NCBI GenBank assembly: GCA_021324735.1
Contig: JAJPIO010000010.1
Span: 1-47,748, forward strand
Direction: 5' to 3'
Length of the DNA stretch: 47,748 bases
From: Bacteroidota bacterium
GTDB taxonomy: Bacteria; Bacteroidota; Ignavibacteria; Palsa-1295
Below the pieces are notes generated by a model, which saw only the letters and a list, made by a program, of their open reading frames with translations, searched no databases and was not told where the DNA came from. Numbering within the stretch: the stretch's first letter is position 1; each line of letters opens with the position of its first letter. Positions 8,629-17,607 of the stretch are shown here, piece by piece. The translations under genes were made by a program, and so were the position numbers.

Positions 8629-8796
8629 TGTTCTTCTCGCTTAGTTGCCTAAGTCTTAGTCCTGCTACGCGAGACCTGTTCTAGTAAAATCTCTTAAGCG
8701 CCGGTAGAAGCCCCTTCTGCCAGTTTAGGATTGTACCTGTTCACCAGACGATCGGGACAGTTATGTCGCGCTCGTCGCCTATGTCATGTGACTGAA
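8629..8796 (+). promoter_or_regulatory. Structured 5' leader of the third surface-protein gene
   Basis: Elements in order are TGTTCTTCTCG (8629-8639), the hairpin CTTAG/CTAAG (8640-8653), CTTAAGCGCC (8693-8702) and the hairpin GGTAGAAG (8703-8710) / CTTCTGCC (8714-8721). The arrangement parallels the leader at 1513. No clear Shine-Dalgarno sequence precedes ATG 8797. The function is unknown. The stretch 8484-8610 before the promoter box shows nothing recognisable. Confidence 0.35.
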
Positions 8797-10587
8797 ATGA
8801 AAATCTCGAAGCTGTGTGCAGCGATCGTTGTATCGTGTGTATTGGTATCTGCGTTGGCTCGCTCCACGAGCGCGCAAACGCGTCAGACGGTAGTGAGTAT
8901 CGATGATGGTACCGGCAAATTGCTGAATCTGGTTGTCGGTAGTATTACGGGTGCGAGCCAAACGCTGACGTTTCCGGGCTTGAGCGGGTCTGGTACGGCG
9001 GTCGTAAGCACGGGCGTCGTCGCGACAGGATCGATCTTGTACAAGACCAGCGGCGGGACCTACACGCCGGTCGGCGGAACGCCTGGCGTTCTGCTTGGCG
9101 GCACTACGCCGACGTTCGGGCCGGTCGACCTGACGAGTAACCTAGATGTTTCCGGACAGCTTCCGGTGGGGAATGGCGGAACGGGGACGAATTCGCTTTC
9201 GAACCTGGCGACGAATCTTAAGCCGTATGCAACGAATATCCTGCCTGCAAATGCGGCCGGCGCTCTTACGAACGATGGTGGTGGCAATCTGTCGTGGCAA
9301 GCCGCGCTGACCGATCCGATGACGACCGAAGGCGATATGATGTATCAGCACTTGGGTTCGACGAGCCGCCTGGCCGTTGGCTCGAACACTTATATCCTGG
9401 CTTCAACCGGTACCGATCCGGCTTGGACCGATCCTTCGACGATCACGGTCGGCACCGCAACGAATGCGTTGAAGGTAAATGGTAATACGATTCCTGCGAA
9501 TGCGGCGGGCGTTCTTACGAATGATGGTGCGGGTAACCTTAGCTGGGGCTCTGTGCTCACCAACCCGATGACCGCGACGGGTGATATCATCTACTCGAGC
9601 AGCAATACGGGCACACCGGCACGGCTCGGGCTCGGTACGAGCGGTTACATCATGACGGCTGGGGCATCGGCTCCGCAGTATACCAATCCTTCGACGATCA
9701 CGGTCGGCACCGCAACGAATGCGTTGAAGGTAAATGGTAATACGATTCCTGCGAATGCGGCTGGTGTTCTTACGAATGACGGCTCGGGTAACTTGACTTG
9801 GGGTTCTGCAGGAAGCGGCACTGTAACGAGCGTTGCACTGACCACACCTTCTTTTCTAAGCGTTGCAGGCTCACCGGTTACCACGAGCGGTACACTGGCA
9901 GTCTCGCTTGCAAGCGAAAGTGCGAACACTGTTCTGGCTTCTCCGGATGGATCAGCAGGGACGCCCTCGTTCCGCGCATTGGTCGCCAACGATATTCCCA
10001 ATCTGGATGCCTCGAAGATTACGACCGGTACATTATCTGCCGCGCGAGGTGGTACCGGTAATTCCAACTTAACCTTCCCCAACGTTACAGGTACTGTTGC
10101 GGTACAAACCGGAAGTAGCGGTTATATTCTTAACACGCAAGGACTTGCGCTTTCCGGTAGTGACGTTACAAATAATACGACAACGCTTGCTAACACTGGC
10201 CTTTCGTTCTCCGTCGGAGCTAACGAAACGTGGACGTTTGAATGCATGCTACTTGTTAATGGCGGTAACAGCACTGCTAAGGCCGGAATTGAAGTCGGTG
10301 TGACTGGGACCAACAGTCCAACGATTAAAGTGGCTACTTATGGTACTGGTGCCAGTGGAGCCGGTTCATTCACTTCTGCTAGACTTGCTTCAAGCGGCAT
10401 AGCAACGGCTGCTGGTTTTTGTGGTGCAAACCAAGCTGGCAATGATGGATTTATTATCATATATGGTACAATAAAGGCTGGAGCCTCGGCGAGCACAGTT
10501 AATATTCAATTTTGCGCTTCACAAAGCTCAAGCACGCCAACTGTTACAGTTCAAACCGGTTCGTACGTTAATGCACGCAAGATGTAA
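8797..10587 (+). CDS. Secreted tail-fibre-like surface protein
   Basis: The protein has 596 residues from ATG 8797, chosen because it begins a signal peptide (MKISKLCAAIVVSCVLVSAL, cleavage near STSAQ). An in-frame ATG at 8731 would add an unlikely Arg/Cys-rich extension. The body contains repeated units of the form VNGNTIPANAAGVLTNDG and NPMTTEGDMMY/NPMTATGDIIY. It also has TVTSVALTTPSFLSVAGSP and SFRALVANDIPNLDASKI, motifs seen in phage tail-fibre proteins and related bacterial adhesins. The last ~150 residues form a distinct, compact-looking domain (SGSDVTNNTTTLANTGLSFS to SYVNARKM) that resembles tail-fibre C-terminal domains and is encoded by AT-richer DNA. No SYQG module is present. Secretion is supported by the signal peptide; the function is inferred only. 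Confidence 0.85.
   Translation: MKISKLCAAIVVSCVLVSALARSTSAQTRQTVVSIDDGTGKLLNLVVGSITGASQTLTFPGLSGSGTAVVSTGVVATGSILYKTSGGTYTPVGGTPGVLLGGTTPTFGPVDLTSNLDVSGQLPVGNGGTGTNSLSNLATNLKPYATNILPANAAGALTNDGGGNLSWQAALTDPMTTEGDMMYQHLGSTSRLAVGSNTYILASTGTDPAWTDPSTITVGTATNALKVNGNTIPANAAGVLTNDGAGNLSWGSVLTNPMTATGDIIYSSSNTGTPARLGLGTSGYIMTAGASAPQYTNPSTITVGTATNALKVNGNTIPANAAGVLTNDGSGNLTWGSAGSGTVTSVALTTPSFLSVAGSPVTTSGTLAVSLASESANTVLASPDGSAGTPSFRALVANDIPNLDASKITTGTLSAARGGTGNSNLTFPNVTGTVAVQTGSSGYILNTQGLALSGSDVTNNTTTLANTGLSFSVGANETWTFECMLLVNGGNSTAKAGIEVGVTGTNSPTIKVATYGTGASGAGSFTSARLASSGIATAAGFCGANQAGNDGFIIIYGTIKAGASASTVNIQFCASQSSSTPTVTVQTGSYVNARKM
9431..9761 (+). repeat. Perfect 76-bp direct repeat inside the third surface gene
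   Basis: The copies at 9431-9506 and 9686-9761 are identical over 76 bases, 255 bases apart. They encode the STITVGTATNALKVNGN segment and its continuation. The 255-base period is in frame, so recombination between copies would remove or add one 85-residue module. Confidence 0.9.
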
Positions 10588-10610
10588 GCGTCTTAGCTAA
10601 TAAATTTTTC

Positions 10611-10637
10611 AACCCCGCTAGCTTAGCGGGGTTTTTT
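10611..10637 (+). terminator. Rho-independent terminator
   Basis: A perfect 10-bp stem AACCCCGCTA (10611-10620) / TAGCGGGGTT (10624-10633) with a 3-nt loop is followed by TTTT. It sits between the third surface gene and the convergent tamB-like gene. On the opposite strand there is no immediate T run, so it is probably one-directional. Confidence 0.88.
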
Positions 10638-10661
10638 ATTTGTGAACGCCTTGAAGATATT

Positions 10662-13600
10662 CTACCAAACAAACGGCGTCCAGATCAACTTGCCGAGGAA
10701 GAACGGCTGCTGCGTTAGTGTCGATGCGGTAGTACTTTGTTGATTCAGGTGTAACTGAATTTCGAGCAGCATGTTGCGACTCGCATTTCCGGGCATGAAC
10801 GTGTTGAACGGAATATCGGTAATAAAGGCTGCTTGCTGGCCCGTATTATTGTTGCCTACGGGTAATTCTGTTTTGAATGTGATGTTCCTGTAAGCAGCCG
10901 TGAGCTGCACTCCCTGACCGACCTGATACGTAGCAGAACGGATCGCGAACGCCGAACCGGATGAGCCGAGATAGTTACTTAAGAAATCGCTAAAGAGCTG
11001 GCTGCTTAAAGTAGAACCTGCTTGAGCAAGTACTTTTTGAGCTTGAGCGTCATTAGCCTCATTCTTAAAATATCCGCCGGTTGTAAGGAAGTAAATAGCG
11101 TCTTCCAATGCCTGATCGGAGGTTTCGGGACGCTGGACAAAATCTCCGGTCGCTCCGCTTTCGTAGACGCGAGCCGTCAGTAACGGATTTGACTTTGTAC
11201 CTGTGAGTTGTAATTCGATCTTTGCCTGTTGCTGATCGTATTGGTTTGTGCCGATATAATCGGCGGTAACATTGATCTCAGGGTTACTAAAATCATTTGT
11301 AAAGCGAATTCTTCCATCCGTAATATTAAACGTTTGATAGAACCGGAAAGAAGAATTCGGACTAAGGTCGAAGCCGCCGGTTGCAGTCGTTTGCAGGTTT
11401 TCACCACGTTCTAATTGTAAGCTGCCTCCGCTTTTTAATTCGGCTTTTAGCTGTGTACCCAACACCCCAAGGGCTCCGCTGAAGGGTATTGTTATTGTCG
11501 CATCGCCTTGAGTGTTAATGCGAAGATCCATTTGAAGGCGATCAGTAAAGGAAGTGGTGTTTGCGGTACCACTGCCTGCCGGCGTTGTGCCTGTTGTATC
11601 ATGCGAAAGAGCCGTCCCATCATCATTATAATAGATCTCTTTCATGTTATTAGGAAAGAGAGTGTCGTCGATCATGCTAAGGCGAATAGAGCCGGCCTCC
11701 CGTTCGAGCTTTGTGCGCTCTGTTTCTGTATAGGCCCGTCGTGCTCGCCTTAGGTTCTCGATCGAATCATTGGGCAGCGTCTCATAGATAATGTCACCAC
11801 CGGTCACGTTCTGGTTTGTTCCTCCGGTTTGCGGCATGATGACATTGGCGCTGACGATATTGATGGTGCCCCTAATGATTGGGTTCTGGAATGTATTATA
11901 GAAGTGAAAATCTTCTCCATCGGTATTGATCGTGACCGGACCATAAACTGTACCGAGCGATTCGCGGGCAGCGTTCGTGAGGACCATCAGGCGATCGGAG
12001 TGAAGGCGAAGATCGAAGTTGGTTATGTTGAAGCCTTGAAAATCGAGATTACCATTCAATGTGGCCATTCCATTAGGGTCATCGGCATCCACGTTGCGAA
12101 TCGTAAGGTTTTGCAGCTTGAGGGAATTGTCTGCAAATGTGAGGGGACCGGCTACCCGATACCACATGTTGGTCGATGCAAGCAGGAATGCTGCATCATT
12201 GATCGTTGCCTGACCGGTATATTGAACATTCTGGCGAGTACCGGTCACGGCAAAGTGAATATCTCCTGTCCCTTCGATCTTACTGAATGGCGGTATGAAC
12301 GGCGTAGCAACATCCAGCGGAAATTGGCTGGCATTGATGCTTGCGGATAGAGGACGTACGACCGCCGCTGCACTGTCTTGTTCGTAGGTTGGGCCGCGCT
12401 TCAATGCAATGGTCATCGGGATGCTATCGATCGTAGCCCGCAATTCGCTTCCACGGATCGTGCTCCCATTTTGCGCCATGCCAGTAACATTGGCGACATG
12501 AACGATCAAGCTTCCCCTCAAGGCCTGATCGCGATAGCTAATATCGACTGCATTAGAGTCGAAACTGATCTGACCTGATTGGTCATCGCCGTAGGTTAGC
12601 GAGTCGGCAAATAGCTTGGCTGTGATCTCGGGGCGCTCGAGTGTACCACTCAAGGTGCCGCGAACGTCGCGGACCTTGCCATTGAATTTTGCAAATCCAA
12701 ATGTTTTTGCGTTCGCTCGGAACGGAAGAATTCGTGGAAGTTGGTCCAACTGAAACGACGGAACTTCAACCCACGCATTTACACTGTCTCCTTGAAGAGT
12801 GCCACCCAGGCTCATACGCTGCATCGCCGAGTTGGCGCCATTCATCAGGGGATGGATAATATTAAGCGTATCGATCGTAAGGCGACCCGCTTTGGTCCAT
12901 ATGACATGACTTGGGTCTTCATTCATCCATATATACTGTCGTAGTCCCTCCCCCGAAGGATTATCGTATACGAACCGTAATGTATCGAAGATAAAGTCGA
13001 AGTCGCCATTGGGGAAGTGGGCAGTCCCTTTCACCTTGGCGCCGATCGAATTATTGTATTGAGTAGATACACCAAAGTTGAGCACCTGATTTTGGTACAC
13101 AAATTCTGCTTTAGGATGCTCGAAAAATGCCGATCCCAAACGGACAACTGAATCCGTCATAAAATCCAGAGCAGCATCTAAATGACCGAGGACTTTTTTC
13201 GGATCGTTCGATAGATTGTGTGCCACCAATCTAAAGGTAGTTGGCGTCACATGGACTCTTGGAATTCCCTGCCCAAATTGGGGAAGAGCCATTGGGGAAT
13301 GAGTTGAATCTTTACGAACGAGGCGTGCCGTATCAAAATGTGATACGGAATCACGGTGTGCAAGTACGAGGGAAGGTGTCTTGGAATTGGTATCTACAAC
13401 TGTAGATATAGAGTCTGCTAATAAGTCGGAATCTGGAATAATAGCAAGAGAGCTATCGATCGAGATTCTGTTTCGCAAGATCAGACCGAGGCTATCACCA
13501 TTGATGGTAATATCCATATCTCCATTAGGACAACCGCTCACCGATCCAGAAATTACTCCTTCTCCCAGGAGGAATGTTCGAGGCAGGAAATCGGCCAAAG

Positions 13601-15797
13601 GTCTCAAGTCCTTTATGGTGACTTTATAATTAAAGTCAGCAGAATCGGAACAAGTACGGATAACAGGATACTGTTCACCAGCTACAGGAAAGTCGCGTTG
13701 TTCAATTGCGGTAATAAGAGCATTTACATGTTCGGGAACAGCATGAATCAGATCGCCAAGGCGGAAACGATGTTGAACGGATACATCCGCCATCTGACTA
13801 TTTATAGTAAGCGCATTATCACCGGATCGCGTTGGGGCGAGAGTGGCGTCAGCGATCACATCCTGCATTGGATGTCCTTTGTATTCCAGATCGAAGAGTC
13901 GGGCGTGGAGTGTGCCAGTCAAGTCCTCAAAGTTTTTCGCTGTGCCTGCGACTTTCGCGTCGAGATCGACACGCGAAGGATTCGCAGAATTTTTTCCCAT
14001 CACTTCTGCTAATCGAAAGTCTTTGACGGTGCCATCGAACCGGAAGGGAATAGAAGGCGCAACCAAGTTAGCCGAGGCGCTTCGAACATGAACTTCTGGC
14101 CCACCTTGCACAACTGCATCCAAGTGATCGGTAGTAAGCGTGCCACTTTTCATTGAACCTGCCAAGTCCAAAGAATTGACGTGGTACTTTCCAAAAAAAG
14201 ATGGAGCAGTTTCTTTTAAAGTTATATCGGTTGTAAGAGTCTTCCAATTGGTACCAGTACCGGCCAGTTTAGCATCGGTGCTAATAGAGCTTTCAAACTC
14301 CGGCTTTTTTATCAGTGCAGCAATATTGAAGTTCTGTGTTTTAAGGTCGGCCGTATATTTAAATTGATGATTGTGAAGGTTCAACATTACGTCCGCGGTG
14401 ATATTACCTGCACCGCTCGACTTGGCGTCAAAGATCGTGTGGAAATTAAGAGGCTCGCCAGTATACGTTAGACTACCAATGTTAATATTGCCGAACCGGC
14501 TCAGGTCAGGAAGATGCAAGCCGGGGACATAGTCATTGAGGGTAGCATTAGAAAGATTGCGTCCCTGCAATTTAATATCCATCGTAAGAGAATCGGTATG
14601 ATGGAGATTGCTGAGGTCACCGGCAATTAGGATGTTGCCTCGATTTTTAAAATCGAGAGCAAGACGTTTTACATGGAGCTTACCAAATTCACCGTTCGTT
14701 TCCAGATCGATTCCAGGTGACCCAGCTAAGAATCCAAGCGGCTTTGGTAGAAACTGCTTTAATTCATATGTGCTGATGACCGGTCCATTCATCGAAACTT
14801 TCACGGAGGAATGTTGAAGCGAAGTAAAGAGGCCGGTCTTTACAATGCTTGGGGGAGCAAGTTCAACGGAAAAACCAACATCCGAATGGCCTGTTGTGAT
14901 CTTGGCGTCGTCCATTCGAGCCTGGATAGAATCGACGTAGCCGGAGAACTCGAGGTGCTGAACGAAGAATCCGCTCTGCTTTTCTGTAAAGCGAAGATGA
15001 CTCACCCGTGCTGATTGGGCCGAAGATCCGTGTGCATAAAATCGTGAATCGAGATCGATGCCTTGAACCTGGATATCCGCCCAGTCAATGTCACTTTCTT
15101 TTACTTGAGCAGCGAATTCGTGAAGCTGCGAAGGTGCTTGCCTGCTCGGTGCAGCACCGGTTACGATGGCGGTTTGCCGTGCCGGGAAATTATAGTTACG
15201 TACATAAAGCTCGCCATTGAGGATACGGAAGCTTGCTAGGTCCAGTATCTGGGTAAATGGTGTGGGTGGCGGCTTATTCGCCGTTGGAACCGGCTTTGTA
15301 AGCAGGCTATAATTCCAAACCGTATCTCCAGCAAACTTTACAAATCGAACGACCGGATGCTCCAGGACCATGCTCGTAATTCCGAACTCGTTCTTCCGCA
15401 GCCATCTAATGAGGGAATATTTTGCGAGAATATGATCGGCATGGAGGAAGGTGACAGAGTCGTACGCGGTGTTGGTCTTTAACTTCAAGGTAACATCGTT
15501 CATCACGAAGCCTTGAAGAAGATTGCCCTTAACTTCCTTAATGATCAGAGTCCCGTTCGTACCTTTTTCAACAGCGCTAACAAGTTCGTTAATAACAAGC
15601 CGCTTAAAGACAGGAAGTTGGATGAACAGAACCCCGGCAAACCCAATAAGAATAAGAAGAAGTAAAAGCCAAGCAGCAACCTGACGAGTGCGTCTCCAAA
15701 CCACGCTCTTCGTCTTTACGACGTGCGGTTTTGCATCGCCATGGACAGGCGGTGTTTGGCCGTTATCATTTGTCGATTGTGGCTCTATGTTCTCCAT
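10662..15797 (-). CDS. tamB: TamB-family translocation/assembly module protein
   Basis: The protein has 1711 residues, longer than E. coli TamB (about 1260). A cytoplasmic N-terminus rich in polar residues is followed by one membrane segment (~38-60, AAWLLLLLILIGFAGVLFIQ). A long AsmA/TamB-like beta-helical region of repeated short strands follows (for example NLLQGFVMNDVTLKL). The C-terminal TamB domain (old DUF490) has hallmark segments such as DLRINTQGDATITIPFSGAL, SSFRFYQTFNITDGRIRFTN and NPEINVTADYIGT. TamB-family proteins span the periplasm and are thought to carry lipids or help outer-membrane protein assembly, often with a BamA-like partner; none is visible here. The gene lies downstream of rfaE1-rfaE2 with a 278-base gap, so it may have its own promoter. 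Confidence 0.92.
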   Translation of the reverse strand: MENIEPQSTNDNGQTPPVHGDAKPHVVKTKSVVWRRTRQVAAWLLLLLILIGFAGVLFIQLPVFKRLVINELVSAVEKGTNGTLIIKEVKGNLLQGFVMNDVTLKLKTNTAYDSVTFLHADHILAKYSLIRWLRKNEFGITSMVLEHPVVRFVKFAGDTVWNYSLLTKPVPTANKPPPTPFTQILDLASFRILNGELYVRNYNFPARQTAIVTGAAPSRQAPSQLHEFAAQVKESDIDWADIQVQGIDLDSRFYAHGSSAQSARVSHLRFTEKQSGFFVQHLEFSGYVDSIQARMDDAKITTGHSDVGFSVELAPPSIVKTGLFTSLQHSSVKVSMNGPVISTYELKQFLPKPLGFLAGSPGIDLETNGEFGKLHVKRLALDFKNRGNILIAGDLSNLHHTDSLTMDIKLQGRNLSNATLNDYVPGLHLPDLSRFGNINIGSLTYTGEPLNFHTIFDAKSSGAGNITADVMLNLHNHQFKYTADLKTQNFNIAALIKKPEFESSISTDAKLAGTGTNWKTLTTDITLKETAPSFFGKYHVNSLDLAGSMKSGTLTTDHLDAVVQGGPEVHVRSASANLVAPSIPFRFDGTVKDFRLAEVMGKNSANPSRVDLDAKVAGTAKNFEDLTGTLHARLFDLEYKGHPMQDVIADATLAPTRSGDNALTINSQMADVSVQHRFRLGDLIHAVPEHVNALITAIEQRDFPVAGEQYPVIRTCSDSADFNYKVTIKDLRPLADFLPRTFLLGEGVISGSVSGCPNGDMDITINGDSLGLILRNRISIDSSLAIIPDSDLLADSISTVVDTNSKTPSLVLAHRDSVSHFDTARLVRKDSTHSPMALPQFGQGIPRVHVTPTTFRLVAHNLSNDPKKVLGHLDAALDFMTDSVVRLGSAFFEHPKAEFVYQNQVLNFGVSTQYNNSIGAKVKGTAHFPNGDFDFIFDTLRFVYDNPSGEGLRQYIWMNEDPSHVIWTKAGRLTIDTLNIIHPLMNGANSAMQRMSLGGTLQGDSVNAWVEVPSFQLDQLPRILPFRANAKTFGFAKFNGKVRDVRGTLSGTLERPEITAKLFADSLTYGDDQSGQISFDSNAVDISYRDQALRGSLIVHVANVTGMAQNGSTIRGSELRATIDSIPMTIALKRGPTYEQDSAAAVVRPLSASINASQFPLDVATPFIPPFSKIEGTGDIHFAVTGTRQNVQYTGQATINDAAFLLASTNMWYRVAGPLTFADNSLKLQNLTIRNVDADDPNGMATLNGNLDFQGFNITNFDLRLHSDRLMVLTNAARESLGTVYGPVTINTDGEDFHFYNTFQNPIIRGTINIVSANVIMPQTGGTNQNVTGGDIIYETLPNDSIENLRRARRAYTETERTKLEREAGSIRLSMIDDTLFPNNMKEIYYNDDGTALSHDTTGTTPAGSGTANTTSFTDRLQMDLRINTQGDATITIPFSGALGVLGTQLKAELKSGGSLQLERGENLQTTATGGFDLSPNSSFRFYQTFNITDGRIRFTNDFSNPEINVTADYIGTNQYDQQQAKIELQLTGTKSNPLLTARVYESGATGDFVQRPETSDQALEDAIYFLTTGGYFKNEANDAQAQKVLAQAGSTLSSQLFSDFLSNYLGSSGSAFAIRSATYQVGQGVQLTAAYRNITFKTELPVGNNNTGQQAAFITDIPFNTFMPGNASRNMLLEIQLHLNQQSTTASTLTQQPFFLGKLIWTPFVW

Positions 15798-15886
15798 CCA
15801 AGAGAGAGATCCGGTGTTTTCGCGTACCGATTTTAGCGGAATAGCTGAGTTTGTCGTCGAAGCATAAAAGTGCTGCGACTAAACTG

Positions 15887-15907
15887 CTTAGCAATCTTTA
15901 AGCTAAG
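15887..15907. repeat. Short inverted repeat upstream of tamB
   Basis: CTTAGC (15887-15892) and GCTAAG (15902-15907) are separated by 9 bases. It lies about 90 bases upstream of the minus-strand tamB start. It could be an operator or an mRNA hairpin; the arms are short and chance is possible. Confidence 0.3.
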
Positions 15908-16011
15908 ACTCGTCAGAATGACCTGCAAAAAAGCAAGTCATAAGAAAAACCGGGGGCAAAAGGGGCAAGTTCTTAAACCAACGGCTCTGAGAAAAGATTA
16001 ATCCAGAACCA

Positions 16012-16043
16012 GGATTTACAGGATTAGATGGATTTACCGGATT
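16012..16043. repeat. GGATTTAC direct-repeat pair in rfaE2-tamB gap
   Basis: GGATTTACAGGATT (16012-16025) and GGATTTACCGGATT (16030-16043) differ at one base and are separated by AGAT. The rest of the 278-base gap (15798-16075) shows only A/G-rich text and the short inverted repeat near 15890. Confidence 0.6.
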
Positions 16044-16075
16044 GATTTTTAAAGAATTGCGGGATTTTGGAAAGG

Positions 16076-16582
16076 TTATTTGTAACGCTCCAGAATTTTC
16101 TCGACGATTCCGGTCGTTGAACGGCCTTCGGCAAGCGGTATGGTGGTCACACGGCCGCCGTGAGCTTCTACAACGTCCGCCCCCACGATCGTTTCTCGAG
16201 AGTAGTCTGCCCCCTTAATTAAGATATCGGGAAGCACAAACGAGATTAGATCAAGCGGTGTCTCCTCGTCGAAAATGGCAATAGCGTCGGTCGAGCGAAG
16301 AGCCCCTAATACTTGCGCTCGATCAAGTTCATCCTGGAGCGGACGCTTCGGTCCTTTGATCGCTTGTACGGAAGAATTAGAGTTGAGTCCGATAATGAGC
16401 GCATCACCGGCATTACGGGCAGCCATGAGGTACGAAACATGACCGGCATGGAGAATATCGAAAACACCGTTTGTGAATACAAGCGACTTCCCGGCGTTTC
16501 GAAGATCGTCGCGCCATCGAGCAAGTGCTTGTCGGTCGGAGTCAGTTCGAAAAGTAAAAACAGGAGCGAAAGTAACTGTCAT
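16076..16582 (-). CDS. rfaE2: D-glycero-beta-D-manno-heptose 1-phosphate adenylyltransferase
   Basis: The protein has 168 residues from ATG 16582-16580. A longer in-frame start (16729) would run far into rfaE1 and adds an Arg-rich non-homologous tail, so it was rejected. The cytidylyltransferase-like nucleotide-binding motif FTNGVFDILHAGHVSYL (HAGH = HxGH) is present, as are IGLNSNSSVQAIKGP and ADYSRETIVGADVV, all typical of RfaE domain II. It transfers AMP from ATP to heptose-1-phosphate on the way to ADP-heptose for the LPS inner core. The rfaE1 stop and this start share one base (TAATG on the minus strand), indicating translational coupling. In E. coli both activities are fused in HldE; here they are separate polypeptides. 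Confidence 0.93.
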   Translation of the reverse strand: MTVTFAPVFTFRTDSDRQALARWRDDLRNAGKSLVFTNGVFDILHAGHVSYLMAARNAGDALIIGLNSNSSVQAIKGPKRPLQDELDRAQVLGALRSTDAIAIFDEETPLDLISFVLPDILIKGADYSRETIVGADVVEAHGGRVTTIPLAEGRSTTGIVEKILERYK

Positions 16583-17607
16583 TAGAGAGTGTTCGGAGTT
16601 GGCTCGATATCTTCGAGAAGTGCCGCGATCAGTTGATCGCGATAAATTGGTACGATGCCAAGTTCCTCGATCACAAGTCCCGCAGCTCGGTTTGCGATGA
16701 CCGCCGCTTCGCGAACGCTTAGGCCACATGCCATTGTAATGGCGAGCGTCGCGATAACCGTATCACCGGCACCGGAGACGTCCGCTACTTGCCGAGCGCG
16801 TGTTGGGATCGTGAAGGGTTCTGCGCCGTCACCTTTAATATGTTCAAAAAGCATCATGCCTTTTTCGCCGAGTGTTAAAAGTACGTTGTCGGCTTTTAAC
16901 GATTCGAGCAGGCGGAGTCCGGCGGCATTCGTTTCGGCATCGCTCGTTAATTTCGTACCGAGCGCATCTTCTACTTCTTTTCGATTTGGTTTGAAGACGG
17001 TGCAGTTCTGATACTCGAAAAAATTATGCATCTTGGGATCAACGAGCACCGGTACGGAGTGCTTTCGTGCGATCTCGATCGTTCGATGGATCATTGAGCG
17101 AGTAAGCACCCCTTTATTATAGTCTTCGAGGATGACTGCATCGAGCGAGCGGATATTCTCTTCGAGAATATCAAGGAGGCGATTCTCTGTTTCCTTAGAG
17201 ATCTCCTTCTTTACTTCATGATCGAGCCGCAGCATTTGCTGGCTACCGGCGATCACCCGAGTCTTGACCGTTGTCGGACGGTTGCGGTCAGTCACTATCC
17301 CTTCGAGCGGAAATCCTCGGTCGGTAAAAATACCCTTGAGTAAAAGACCCGAAGTGTCGTCACCGACGACGCCGAGCATCAGCGGTGAAGCCCCGAGACC
17401 AAGAATATTGTGGCCGACGTTAGCCGCGCCGCCAAGCCGCGCTTGTTCATCCTCGATTTCCAGAACCGGTACGGGGGCTTCGGGCGAGATACGCGATACG
17501 CTGCCAAATGTATAGCGGTCGAGCATAAGGTCGCCAATGACGGCGACACGGGCCTTCCCAAAGGCGGCTGGTAGCGCTTCAATACGTGTTTGGCTTAATT
17601 GGAGCAT
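16582..17607 (-). CDS. rfaE1: D-glycero-beta-D-manno-heptose-7-phosphate kinase
   Basis: The protein has 341 residues and belongs to the PfkB/ribokinase family. N-terminal IGDLMLDRYTFGSVSRISPE and LGGAANVGHN form the sugar-binding region. The C-terminal DVSGAGDTVIATLAI contains the GAGD anion hole and catalytic Asp. VDPKMHNFFEY and FKPNRKEVEDA are further family signatures. It phosphorylates heptose-7-phosphate at O-1 in the cytoplasm, feeding RfaE2, which is encoded immediately downstream and overlaps by one base. It is divergently oriented to the polysaccharide locus at 17816, with a 208-base intergenic space that must hold both promoters; no clear promoter boxes were recognised there. Confidence 0.93.
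   Translation of the reverse strand: MLQLSQTRIEALPAAFGKARVAVIGDLMLDRYTFGSVSRISPEAPVPVLEIEDEQARLGGAANVGHNILGLGASPLMLGVVGDDTSGLLLKGIFTDRGFPLEGIVTDRNRPTTVKTRVIAGSQQMLRLDHEVKKEISKETENRLLDILEENIRSLDAVILEDYNKGVLTRSMIHRTIEIARKHSVPVLVDPKMHNFFEYQNCTVFKPNRKEVEDALGTKLTSDAETNAAGLRLLESLKADNVLLTLGEKGMMLFEHIKGDGAEPFTIPTRARQVADVSGAGDTVIATLAITMACGLSVREAAVIANRAAGLVIEELGIVPIYRDQLIAALLEDIEPTPNTL

Noticed and set aside
1-10587. Prophage remnant, suggested by tail-fibre-like motifs
   Set aside because: No capsid, terminase, portal, integrase or lysis genes are seen, and the proteins have bacterial signal peptides and an FCB-type SYQG module. A bacterial surface-fibre cluster is simpler.
10662-15797. Plus-strand frames (for example 11829-12350, 13698-14012) inside the TamB-like gene
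   Set aside because: They are shadows of the long minus-strand gene and have no recognisable domains.
16583-16729. Longer rfaE2 start at 16729
   Set aside because: It lies wholly inside rfaE1, adds a non-homologous Arg-rich segment, and the TAATG overlap at 16582 gives a better start.
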